A stretch of DNA of 64,000 bases. Source: Oopsacas minuta (taxonomy: Eukaryota; Porifera; Hexactinellida; Lyssacinosida; Leucopsacidae). Below are positions 10,804 through 20,714 of this stretch, in pieces (the first letter of the stretch is position 1; every line of letters begins with the position of its first letter). The DNA lies in NCBI GenBank assembly GCA_024704765.1, contig JAKMXF010000297.1, positions 124,001 through 188,000 of the forward strand, given 5' to 3'. Made by a program: the position numbers and the translations under genes. The notes beneath the pieces were generated by a model that searched no databases, was not told where the DNA came from, and was given only the letters and a program-made list of their open reading frames with translations.

Positions 10804-10853
10804 AAAATTTTAAATACATTAAAATTTTAAATACATTAAAATTTTAAATATAT
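10804..10853. repeat. 17 bp tandem repeat, about three copies
   Basis: Unit AAAATTTTAAATACATT repeated twice exactly and a third time in part. It abuts the stop codon of the small-Maf-like gene on the minus strand and so forms the start of its 3' untranslated region. Confidence 0.9.
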
Positions 10854-11204
10854 TTACTCATAATAATAATTCCAGCGACATTCCATCTCTATTAACATGT
10901 TGTAGCATTCTAATTTTGCTTTTGTTTCTTCTAATTCTTCTACTTCTCTTCTCAATGAATCATATTCAGTTCTTAACCGATTTTTCTGGTCAACTAATCC
11001 ATGCATCGATTCTTTCACCTTTCTTCTACTGTCTTTGCCGTATTGTTGCCGCTTCATTTTCCGCCTCATTGATTTTAATTCTTTTACGTAACCAGAAGAC
11101 ACATTTGAGATTTCAATTCGTTTGTTCAACTCTTTAATATCCATATTTTTAATTTCTTCATCTGTGAACATATCATCATATTCGTCATAATATCTGCTTG
11201 CCAT
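10854..11204 (-). CDS. Divergent small-Maf-like bZIP transcription factor
   Basis: 116 residues, a single exon, start at ATG 11204. Small Mafs are nuclear DNA-binding partners of CNC proteins such as Nrf. Seen: the Maf extended homology region FTDEEIKNMDIKELNKRI (compare LTDEELxxMSVRELNxxL), then a basic stretch ELKSMRRKMKRQQYGKDSRR, then a heptad region from about residue 70 to 105. The order and spacing match small Maf, and there is no activation domain. Odd: the usual KNRGYAASCR core is replaced by KRQQYGKDSR, so the near-invariant bZIP Asn is lost and several contacts differ; DNA specificity is probably altered. Assignment rests mainly on the EHR. Confidence 0.75.
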   Translation of the reverse strand: MASRYYDEYDDMFTDEEIKNMDIKELNKRIEISNVSSGYVKELKSMRRKMKRQQYGKDSRRKVKESMHGLVDQKNRLRTEYDSLRREVEELEETKAKLECYNMLIEMECRWNYYYE

Positions 11205-12387
11205 TGTATATTAAATGCAAATCTATGTGTTGTTTTTTGTTTTATAGAATTTACCTTGCATTTTCTTTTTATACTTACTGTGAAAGCTCTCTTCAGCAAA
11301 TTAATATATGACTTAGTTTGCATTTTCACTATTAGTCTCTGTATTTTATATACGTATAATACCAAACAAAATTAATGTGTAAGACAGTAATAATTTATAA
11401 TTATCTCACCTCCCCTGTTACCACCACCCTAGTTATGAGTTTTGCTTTATTGTTTTGCTTTATTGTTTTGCTTTGTTGTTTTGCTTTGTTGCATTTCGGA
11501 TACATTATAATTATAATTTTGTGAAGTTGCTGACAAATTGTTAAAATCTTTGTTATTAGTGGTGTTCTATTTAATTATAGTTAATGTCTACCTCCGCACA
11601 AGAAATAGCAAAGATTTATAGCTTATTTCTCCACTCTTTGATAGCTACATATATGCATATTATGGAAATTCATTTGCATGTCCTTATTTGTCGTATTTGG
11701 AACACCTACCATACTAATAATTACTATGTAGGTAGGTTAGATGATATCTCTCGCATAAGAATTTGTAGATATATCTCTGAATATTGAACTGTGATCTGGA
11801 TGATATCCTTAAAATGTCCATATATTATCCAATTATATAACTCACTATATTAACTCGGAAATTATATTAATATTAAGTATTTGACTTCTTGTAACACATT
11901 TAGAGTTCTACTCAATTTCCCATTTATTTCATATTACAAACTTTTTGCAAACTTATCCATACATCATAGATACGTGTTATGACGATCTGTACTGAATTGG
12001 TTCAATTACTTAATATAGCTAAAGTATATCTTAAACTAATTTGTGCCCTCTAAAGAATTGTTTTCTTATCTGATTAAGATTATTGCTCCACTATGACATA
12101 CTTTATTATTGCCATTTTCCAGAAAATATTGATGAAAGATTAAGTGTGCCCTGAAAGAAAATAATGTCGCTACTGCCTTGGGCTAGGTCAGCAATTTACC
12201 TACCATATGGGTATGTCTTATTCCCACTATTAATTAACACTCTACAATAGTACAATAGGCGGCTAAATATTGAATTCAAATTTCTTGATAATACACACGT
12301 GAACTGATAATATATCATGAATGATTTGTTCTCCTAAAAGACAAGATTTACATACGATAGTATAAAAATATTAAATTTAATCCAAAA
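11205..12387. other. Intergenic stretch, no gene seen
   Basis: 1.2 kb AT-rich region between the two minus-strand genes. It contains a 13 bp tandem repeat and short frames of 67-79 codons with no family resemblance. Confidence 0.5.
11441..11492. repeat. 13 bp tandem repeat, four copies
   Basis: Unit TTTTGCTTTATTG twice, then the variant TTTTGCTTTGTTG twice. It lies upstream of the small-Maf-like gene. Confidence 0.9.
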
Positions 12388-14273
12388 TTAAAATTCTTTA
12401 GATTGACTTTTAAATGAATATATTATCTGAGGGATTACCTTTAGAGCACGTCTCTTTCGAATATTTCTGACTACTTCTTGGAAGAATTCGAATTTTTCTA
12501 ATATTTTCGTATTTGACTCATAATTGTTAATATCAGTGTAGTAGTCTTTACATGAAATGCCTTGTATACCTGGAAATCCACTGATCATATTAATGTATAG
12601 AAACAATGTATCAAGACTCCATTGGTAGTTAACACTCACTGCAGTTGCACTCTTCCTCTCATTGTTTACATTTTCTATTGTAGTAGCATCACATAACGTG
12701 TAACATTGTCTGAATATAATCGGAATAGTAGGTCCTGTAATTTCAAATACTGTAATTCCCAATTGCTCAATTATCCCTAGCTCTTCTATTGGCCATTTAT
12801 ACACTGGGAGCTTGCTGTATAGTTCGTCTGCTGAAAAATTGTATTTGTGTCCGACAAGAGGGAATGCTCTGCTCTCGGGATCCAAAAGGTTGAGTGAGCC
12901 TTGTACATTTAAATTTAGACATAGTTTTAAGTCACTAGATGGCATCACAGATGGAATATAGAGAAAGCTCTTATTCGGGATATCACATAATTCTCTTATT
13001 TTTTTATCTAACTCTTGTAGTTGTGATGATAAATGCATATTTATTTGATACGATCCTCGCCCTGCGAACATTATCACTAGCGCTACTACAGGACTAGTGT
13101 GTACTGTACAGGCGACCTCTTGAGACAGTTTTATTACACAGTCAATCTTTAATGTGTCAATGTCAACTGTCTTCTCAGATGTCAGATGTCTACAGTTGTG
13201 ATATAATTTAATCAATTGAGGTGACATGTGTGGCAATTTATGACAGATCATCCATTCTAGTTCTTTGACTAAAATGTTCCGTTTAACTCTTAATGAAATT
13301 ATCTTGTTCTTTTCTTCATAATTTGGCCAGGTGTAAATAGTTAGATCTAGATACCCACTCGAAGTTAGTGAGTAGGATAGATTGTATGGAAGATTCATTA
13401 TTGGAATAGTTTCCAAGTTTAAGAGTATTGTTCTTTCACATAAAAATGATAATCTGCATGGGTCTCTCTGTACTATTTTCTCTCCATCATGCGTATGAAC
13501 TGACTGTAAGCGACTATCATAAGTGAATTCTAAGCATCTGAAAAAGTGTTGTATAAATCCATATTTAGCATATTTGTTATTCAATTGGAATTTGCCATTA
13601 CTTTATTACTTTAATTGATTACATACTATAATTCCCTATGCATCGCATTAAAATTGCTGATTTAACTGGTTAAAAATTAAAATGCACCAACAAGCAAAAG
13701 CAAACTGAGCCATTATTAATACCATATTCATAGATAACTCTTACATCTATCAGATGATAAATTTCTTACATCTATCAGATGATAAATTTCTTGCTCTATC
13801 TACATCAATTCTCAATATATTACTACCACCATGTTAATCTAAGAGTCCGTATTCGTAACTCACGAGTAATCCAAATATCTTAATTAGTCGGTGTTAATTA
13901 AATACCTCAGCTTGAAATCTTTGGTACATAACAACGGGTCGAATAGTTGGAGTTTGTTATCCCTTCCCAAATGTATCTCTATCGTATTGTTCTTGAATAC
14001 GTAGAAATAAACTTCTCTCCCTGCAAGGTTTCCAAAGTATGGAATAACAATCACACAAACATATTTCTCTGTTGCTAAGGAATTTATTTCCACTTTCGCA
14101 AAAGAACGAATTTCTCTTGATAACTCATCACTTGTTAGTTTCCAATGTTCACTCAGTATATCCAGTGACTCGTCTTCCACCATCTGTGAGTAGCGCATGC
14201 TGCTTTTAACTTGGAATTGTGTGAATAACCCGCAGTAAACTACTTCACCTGAATTAGAGAGGTTGTTGCCCAT
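12388..14273 (-). CDS. Two-exon orphan protein, 526 residues; join(14273..13906, 13600..12388)
   Basis: I do not recognise the family. Exon 1 starts at ATG 14273 and ends at a GAG|GTATTT donor (13906/13905). Exon 2 starts after an AAAG acceptor (13601/13600). Both sites are phase 2, the 305 bp intron is GT-AG, and the spliced frame is open (1581 nt), ending at 12388. The acceptor has little pyrimidine tract. Exon 2 alone has no early ATG (its open frame begins with TTG), which supports splicing. The protein begins MGNNLSNS, a good N-myristoylation sequence. A segment in exon 2 (ISLRVKRNILVKELEWMICHKL through IDCVIKLS) has the hydrophobic and Lys pattern of a ubiquitin-like beta-grasp fold. 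That reading is tentative. No membrane spans are seen. Confidence 0.7.
13741..13790. repeat. 25 bp direct tandem duplication inside the orphan's intron
   Basis: TTACATCTATCAGATGATAAATTTC occurs twice, back to back and identical. It lies inside the predicted 13601-13905 intron. Confidence 0.9.
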
Positions 14274-15029
14274 CCTATAACTCTACCTTGTTTAACCTAA
14301 ATGAGAATCGTGTTTAAGTTACTTTAATGTCTAGGTACTTCCATCACATCCTACTAATTTATTAATGCAATGAATCTTTCTACCCAATTTGACCTTTTCC
14401 AGCATAATCTACATTATTAGCCACCATAGCATAGTTCATAATCATTAATAATTACAACCACTATTTTACTGTCTAATATACAAATTAAACACCTGATTTG
14501 TAGATAATACTAACCTGCGTTTAGTGTATGCAATATCTAATCAGTCTGTTTAATGACTTTTGAGTAATTGTAGTATATTTATTATTTGAAAAATACAAAA
14601 CTGTTGGAATTATTTATTTAAATAGTCAGAGATTGAGAATTCCTACTTGTTCACTCTAAGCCTTAAAGTTGAATAAGAGCAAAAAATCCCCTTACGCTTT
14701 CTTGTACTCTTTGTGGGAAATGGTGTCTGTCTCAAATGGCCTCAGTTTACATGTGAAAACTTAGATGAGTTAATATAATTCCAAATATGTTTACTATATC
14801 AACAAGGAATACCTATATTGAGTGAAAAATACGAATTCATTCAAATTCTACACACAAAATTAGCCATTATTTCTTTGAATGTATTCTTTGTTGACAAATT
14901 CCAATAAACCTGTATGCCATATTGACGTTACTATTAATTGCCTTTAATTAAGCTAATTAATGCCATTTATTATAGTCAGTATTATATTTACAAATTTATG
15001 AATATGCTATACTTTATGTTAGGTAATTA
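14274..15029. other. Intergenic stretch, divergent promoter region
   Basis: 756 bp between the divergently transcribed orphan (-) and phospholipase (+). AT-rich; no frame or repeat stands out. It must carry the start regions of both genes. Confidence 0.5.
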
Positions 15030-16247
15030 ATGTACCAAATAACTGCTTTATCCATTCTATTATATGTATGTGTGTTAACCCCTGTTGGAGTGGGAAGACT
15101 GTCTCCAATTGTGGTGATGCCAGGCCTCGCTGGTTCTCAGCTAGAAGCTAAGCTGACTAAGAATTCTTCTCCTCACTACTTTTGTTATAAACACTTGGAT
15201 TGGTTCACCATCTGGCTTAATGTTGAAGAGTTCCTGCCATACATAGTTGACTGTTTTGCTGAGAATATGATGTTGAGGTTTGACCGTAATACAGGAATCT
15301 TTTCCAATGCATCCCACATAGAAATACGAGCACCAGGATTTGGTAACACCTCTACAATCGAATATATAGACACTGATAGAGTAATTGGAAAGTATTTTTA
15401 CGGATTAATAGAATCTCTAAGGAAGGAGGGTTATGTAAGGGGAGTTAACATACACGGAGCACCTTACGACTGGAGACTTGCACCAGATTCACTCAGTAAA
15501 CTCGGTTACTTTAAAAAGCTTAGCGATTTGATTGAAAAAACTTACCAGAAGAATCACAACATTTCTATAACGTTAATTTGCCATAGTCTCGGTTGCCCTA
15601 CAATTCTATACTTTTTGAATACACATGTGAGTAATGTTTGGAAAGATAAATACATTCATCACTTGATAACTGCAGCTGGTGCTTGGGCTGGTTCAATAGT
15701 TGCAATACAGTCAATAATATCAGGCTCTAACTTTATGATCCCAACTATCGCTCCTCTTAGCCTAAGGCTTCCTGAGAGAACTCTAGCGTCGAATTATTTT
15801 CTCCTTCCTTACCGAGAAGTTTTTGGAAAGGATAACCCTGTTATTAGCGTAGGTAGTGTGGAGTATAAACTAACTGACCTCAACCAATTATTTACCAACC
15901 TCAATGTTTCTAATGCATCAGCCATCTGGAAGCAAGTTAGCAATCTAAACAAAGGATTTTCTGACCCTAGAGTACCCGTGTATTGTATTCACGGAGATTT
16001 TGTACCAACAGGAGAGAAGTTAATATATTCAGAGGATGGATTTCCAGACAAGGCGCCTACCTACATCACAGGTAGAGGAGACGGGACTGTTAACTTAGTT
16101 AGTTTACAAGTTTGTCTCAAGTGGAAAGATTCTACAGCTGGTTTCCAGCATCTGGTAATTGATGGAAAAGAAGGTGAACACAGTACAATCATTAATTCAC
16201 CACAAATTTTAAAAATTATATTAAATATCGTACGCATGGGTAACTGA
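15030..16247 (+). CDS. PLA2G15: Lysosomal phospholipase A2 / LCAT family acyltransferase
   Basis: 405 residues, the length of vertebrate group XV phospholipase A2 (about 410), which deacylates phospholipids and transfers acyl groups to ceramide in lysosomes. Residues 1-22 are a signal peptide. Then comes PIVVMPGLAGSQLEAKL, the LCAT-family oxyanion region. The catalytic triad can be read as S186 (ICHSLGCP), D351 (GRGDGTVN) and H384 (GEHSTI). Several N-x-S/T sites fit a luminal glycoprotein. The start ATG is preceded by a TTATGTTAG acceptor-like site at 15022. It is closer to the lysosomal enzyme than to plasma LCAT by motif, but LCAT versus PLA2G15 is not certain in a basal animal. Confidence 0.9.
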   Translation: MYQITALSILLYVCVLTPVGVGRLSPIVVMPGLAGSQLEAKLTKNSSPHYFCYKHLDWFTIWLNVEEFLPYIVDCFAENMMLRFDRNTGIFSNASHIEIRAPGFGNTSTIEYIDTDRVIGKYFYGLIESLRKEGYVRGVNIHGAPYDWRLAPDSLSKLGYFKKLSDLIEKTYQKNHNISITLICHSLGCPTILYFLNTHVSNVWKDKYIHHLITAAGAWAGSIVAIQSIISGSNFMIPTIAPLSLRLPERTLASNYFLLPYREVFGKDNPVISVGSVEYKLTDLNQLFTNLNVSNASAIWKQVSNLNKGFSDPRVPVYCIHGDFVPTGEKLIYSEDGFPDKAPTYITGRGDGTVNLVSLQVCLKWKDSTAGFQHLVIDGKEGEHSTIINSPQILKIILNIVRMGN

Positions 16248-16282
16248 ATTAATATTGTACCCTTCATTCATTCATTTATTAT

Positions 16283-16288
16283 AATAAA
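16283..16288 (+). terminator. Polyadenylation signal AATAAA for the phospholipase gene
   Basis: Canonical hexamer 36 bp after the stop codon. Confidence 0.65.
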
Positions 16289-16455
16289 ATATTTATATTC
16301 TACATTTCTATTAGTGTAAATGAATCATCGGGTAGGCTATATAGCCTATATTTGCTGATATCATACTCTCTGTAAGAGTTTATACGTACTTTTCTCCAAA
16401 ACGATTCTTGCACTAATTGTAAAGGAAGAATATTCGAATAAGATTCCTACATCGG

Positions 16456-16608
16456 TTAAGACCAAGGTTGAAACCGATCAATATCAGTATTCATGAATAG
16501 CAACCTAATCAAATACTGATATTATTCGGTTTGACCAACCGAAGACTGATAATATTCGGTTTAAGTAACCGAATGCTACTGATAATATTCGGTTGCAACC
16601 TTGGTTAA
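16456..16608. mobile_element. TTAA-flanked inverted-repeat element with internal direct repeats
   Basis: Bounded by TTAA at 16456-16459 and 16605-16608. Inside, CCAAGGTTGAAACCGAT on the left matches CCAAGGTTGCAACCGAA on the opposite strand at the right. The inner part carries three versions of CTGATA(A)TATTCGGTT. The TTAA boundary suggests a piggyBac-type non-autonomous element, although the two boundary contexts differ by two bases. Confidence 0.65.
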
Positions 16609-17318
16609 GACGTACTCATTTTCGTTTCCAGGGGGTACGTGTTAACCGAGTTCCACTGTATAATATTTTGTAGACAGATAAAAAGCCTTTTCAACAATTT
16701 GAGGAATTGTTTTGACTAATCCAGATACCATTCGGATTATTCCATGTTATATTATTTTATTCTAAACACAAAATTCCTAGACTTTAGAACAAATCAGCCT
16801 ACCCTCACATGTTTCCCAATTTAATATTTAGATATTGAGGTATTTGTATAAAATGATATTTACTTGTAGTAACTATATGCAGCTGACCTTTACAGATGTG
16901 AATTTGCTAAATAATGTTTACATTCAAACAACAATAGTAAACATCCATAATTGAATTATCCTACTCGAAGGGCATAGTATAATACACATATTTGAATTAT
17001 ATAATCTCTTTCATAAAATGTGTAGTAATTAGTGGTTGGTGTAATTTTGTTTAATAATTGAAGTGATAAATGGTGGGTAGCTTAATTCTTTACACCTAAG
17101 TGCTTGTATAATCAATTACTATACGAACTGTTGTACCACTTTCAAAGTGTCCAATCTTTTTGATTTCGTCGAGAACCTCCTGATAAAACTAAAGCAAGTT
17201 AGGATCCTAGCAAGCCCTAATGATAAATTTAGATCGTACAAGGCCCGAAATACCCGATTTTGAGAGTCAAATCTTGAATATTTTTATACGATATATTTAG
17301 CAGTAATTACTACACCAG

Positions 17319-18848
17319 ATGAGCAGCAAACAGATCGCTCAGGTATTCGACCAATACCAAAAAGCACGTACTAATTTCGTACATACAGTAGCAGACTTAG
17401 CCTCCAGGCCCCAGAACATAGAGGTTCTACAAACAATGGGTGTAATGCAATTGCTACGACCCCTCCTACTTGATGTTGTCCCTACAGTACAACAGACTGC
17501 AGCTCTAGCATTAGGGAAGATAGCTAATCACAATGAAGAGCTTGCTAAGCTAGTTGTTGATGGTGAAATACTTCCACAGCTTGTGTACTCTTTAGCAGAA
17601 CAAAACAGATTCTATAAGAAGGCAGCTGCTTTCGTACTAAGAGCGGTAGCCAAACACTCTCCCGAGTTATCTCAGAAAGTTGTGGAGTGTGGAGCTCTAG
17701 ACGCCCTTGTTATCTGTCTCGAGGACTTTGACCCCGGCGTGAAGGAGGCAGCTGCCTGGGCACTGGGATACATAGCTGGTCACGATGCAGATCTAGCTCA
17801 GTCAGTTGTTGATAGTGGAGCTGTACCCCTGCTAGTTCTATGCATACAGGAGCCAGAGATATCTCTGAAAAGAATATCAGCTTCATCCCTCTCCGATATA
17901 GCTAAACACACCCAGGAGCTTGCTCAGACCGTAGCAGACTCTGGAGCTATTGGACATCTCACACATCTAATCTCTAACCCAGACGCTAGACTCAGAAGAC
18001 AGTTGTTTTCAGCTCTCTCACAAATAGCTAAACACTCCATAGAGTTAGCTGAGATGGTGGTAGAAGCTGAAGTATTCCCTATAGTACTAAACTATCTCAA
18101 AGATCCTGACGAGTATGTGAAGAAGAATACAGCAACACTTATACGCGAAATCGCTAAACACACACCAGAACTTGCTCAGCTGATTGTCAACACAGGTGGA
18201 GTTGCAGCTGTAGTAGACTTTATCGGTGAATCAGCTGGGAGCATCAGATTACCCGGTATCATGATGCTAGGTTACATAGCTGCACACTCAGAGACCCTAT
18301 CGATGGCAGTCATCATGTCTAAGGGTGTGGTTCAGCTAGGTTCTGTCCTTACAGGAGAAACAGAGGGTCATATATTAGGTGCTGCTGCCTGGGCAGTGGG
18401 ACAGATAGGTAGACATTCATCTGAGCATGCACGTCATATAGCTGTAGCCAACATATTCCCTGTACTACTCCAGCTGCACATATCTACTGATAGCTCAGAA
18501 GATTTGAAAAAGAAATGTAAGAAAGCACTCAAGAATGTTCTCAGTAAATGTGTGTATCTTCCCGCTCTAGAACCACTTCTAATCAACGCACCTCCAAGCA
18601 TACTCAAGCACGCTATAGGACAGTTCTCTAAAGTCCTACCGCATGATCCTAACGCCAGACGTCTATTTGTTACGTCAGGCGGGCTCAAGAAAGTTCAGGA
18701 GATAATAGCTGAGCCAGGTTCTCTCCTACAGGAGTATATAAATATAATCAACACCTGCTTCCCTGAGGAAATAGTCCGTTACTATTCACCTGGCTACTCA
18801 GAGACTCTACTAGACCGTGTGGAGAACTACCAGCCTGTGGTAAACTGA
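17319..18848 (+). CDS. SPAG6: SPAG6 / PF16, axonemal central-pair armadillo protein
   Basis: 509 residues, the same length as vertebrate SPAG6. It is a component of the C1 microtubule of the ciliary central pair and is needed for beating. Seen: the N-terminal AQVFDQYQKARTNFVHTVAD block, then eight or so armadillo repeats of about 42 residues, each with an AxALGxIAxH-like helix (for example ALALGKIANHNEELAKLV, ASSLSDIAKHTQELAQTVAD). The C-terminal signature is INTCFPEEIVRYYSPGYS. No introns. Start at the first ATG, 17319, after an ATATATTTAG acceptor-like site. The next gene, ORC2, begins within about 150 bp on the same strand. Animals with this gene have motile cilia or flagella. Confidence 0.97.
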   Translation: MSSKQIAQVFDQYQKARTNFVHTVADLASRPQNIEVLQTMGVMQLLRPLLLDVVPTVQQTAALALGKIANHNEELAKLVVDGEILPQLVYSLAEQNRFYKKAAAFVLRAVAKHSPELSQKVVECGALDALVICLEDFDPGVKEAAAWALGYIAGHDADLAQSVVDSGAVPLLVLCIQEPEISLKRISASSLSDIAKHTQELAQTVADSGAIGHLTHLISNPDARLRRQLFSALSQIAKHSIELAEMVVEAEVFPIVLNYLKDPDEYVKKNTATLIREIAKHTPELAQLIVNTGGVAAVVDFIGESAGSIRLPGIMMLGYIAAHSETLSMAVIMSKGVVQLGSVLTGETEGHILGAAAWAVGQIGRHSSEHARHIAVANIFPVLLQLHISTDSSEDLKKKCKKALKNVLSKCVYLPALEPLLINAPPSILKHAIGQFSKVLPHDPNARRLFVTSGGLKKVQEIIAEPGSLLQEYINIINTCFPEEIVRYYSPGYSETLLDRVENYQPVVN

Positions 18849-19001
18849 TCACTTATACCCCAGCTAATTAGTTAACTCACTCTCTGCTATGTACTATTCT
18901 AGTATCTATTCTTCATTGTATTACTCTTACTCTATGATATCTACATTTCTAATATATCCTACTATTTATTTAAATAATGTATTTGTTATAATTATAATTA
19001 G

Positions 19002-20535
19002 CACAGATCTCTCAGGAAACCTGGAGTTATCTAGTGGATGTGGTAGGTACAGCTACTCAGTTGTACCTGTGTATCTACAGACTGCTAGACATAAGATTAC
19101 AGATCAGGAGCCGAATAGAAGAGGTGTAAATTTGATTTGTGAGAAGATAGACAGTACTTTAAATCTAACCTCTCCACCCCTTCCAGTTTCCTCTAACATT
19201 ATATTCACTTCCCCTTCTGTATTCAATACACCAAAGCATCCACAACTGCTTATTGATAAAATTGACTTTGAGTCTCCGCTAGCACCTCAATCACCTACAG
19301 ACAGAGATAAGAAATTGTCCTATAATTCTGATCGTATTAAATCTCCTATCAAGAGTATGAGACCTCCTGGAAAACTTACCAGAAATAAAAGAATTACAAA
19401 GGGTACACGACCTGCTAAGAAACAGCCTAAGGAGACTAAAAAAGGTGTAAAAATTAAACACAGGGACTTCGATATGGACTCCTCCCCTGGATCAGAATCT
19501 GATCTAGAATCCAAACTGAATTCTTATTTTGATTCTACCTCAAAGTGCTGTGTAACTTCTAGTAACACCCTAGCTGATATGTCCCGTCCTAAGCTGAGTC
19601 ATCAAGAGGTACATAATATACTCTCTTCAGCTCCATCACCTCCTCTCCAACTAATTAGGGACAATTTGTTCAACACTCATAAAATGAAGTTTCAATCATG
19701 GACTGAAATATTAGCACTAGGAATGAATATAATTGTATATGGATTTGGTTCTAAGCGAAATCTCCTCGAGACCTACCGTACAGACCATTTATCAAACTCC
19801 TACCATCTTGTAATCAATGGTTTCTTTCCAACTCTCTCAATCAAGAGTATTTTAACCCAGATCTCTTCTGACGTGATAGGATCAAATAAAACCTTTAAAT
19901 CAATACCAGATGAGTGTAGCTATATTATCAATGAATTCCATACAAGAGATGATCTAGCAGATCTGTACATAATTGTTCATAACATTTGCAGTACAGGACT
20001 ACAAATAGGTCAAGCTCAGATCACACTCAGTCAACTAGCTACGTGCAAACGCATTCACTTTCTAGCTTCTATTGACTTATTTAAAGGACCTCTTATGTGG
20101 GACCAGGGTATACTGTCTAGGTATAAATGGGTTTGGCAATATTGTCCAACATACGCCCCTTATACAGAAGAGATCTCTTACGAGAATTCATTCTTTGTTC
20201 AACAATCAGGTTCAGTTGCCCTCAGTGCTCTGGTACACGTCATGGCTAGCTTGACACCGAATGCTCGTAACATATTTAAACTACTCACACAGCAACAAAA
20301 TGATACAGGTCCTGGAAAGAAATACTCAGCTGCTGGTGTTCCTTTTTACGACCTGTATGCTATGTGTAGAGCTAATTTCTTAGTGAATAGTGAACAGACT
20401 TTAAGATCTCAGCTGACAGAGTTCAAAGATCACAAGCTGGTCAAGGGTAAGAGGGGAGGAGATGGAGTAGAATACCTTAGAGTAACAGTAGATCAGTCAA
20501 CAATAAAGTTATATTTTGAGGAGCATTTTGAGTAA
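19002..20535 (+). CDS. ORC2: Origin recognition complex subunit 2 (5' start unresolved)
   Basis: Subunit of the six-protein complex that marks replication origins in the nucleus. The ORC2 core is unmistakable: NIIVYGFGSKRNLLETYRTD, HLVINGFFPTLSIKSIL, LASIDLFKGPLMWDQ, YAPYTEEISYENSFF, SLTPNARNIFKLL, and the winged-helix end VNSEQTLRSQLTEFKDHKL. The N-terminal part is basic and disordered, as usual. The open frame continues upstream to an ATG at 18889 but would encode a Tyr/Ile-rich hydrophobic tail unlike any ORC2. A good acceptor (ATTATAATTAG) ends at 19001, so coding is given from 19002. Either an upstream exon supplies the start, or translation begins at the first later in-frame ATG, 19357. 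Confidence 0.9.
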
Positions 20536-20714
20536 TAGAAAAGGTTTTTGTATTAAATTTGATAATTCATTTGCAAATTCTTGTTTGAAATTCTATCATT
20601 TACATCTTTAAATGGTGTTTGTACGTAGAGACGAAAGATATTGAAGATGTAGGAGAGTATGTTAATGGTTAATTTCCTTAATCGCTAGCTTGCTCTATGC
20701 TCCAATCAACCTAA

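Larger units (their letters stand above)
16248..17318. other. Intergenic stretch with one TTAA-flanked element
   Basis: 1.07 kb between the phospholipase and SPAG6. It begins with the phospholipase poly(A) signal and contains the inverted-repeat element at 16456-16608. Just after it, GAGTTCCACTGTA at about 16649-16661 looks like a lone pogo-like terminus. No gene is seen. Confidence 0.55.

Noticed and set aside
13884-14273. 129-residue stand-alone myristoylated protein
   Set aside because: A GAG|GTATTT donor precedes its stop, and its phase joins exactly to the downstream exon, which lacks its own ATG; treated as exon 1 of a 526-residue protein.
18889-19001. Hydrophobic Tyr/Ile-rich N-terminus read into ORC2, possibly a membrane anchor
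   Set aside because: Low-complexity AT-rich translation before a good acceptor at 19001; ORC2 is a nuclear, non-membrane protein.
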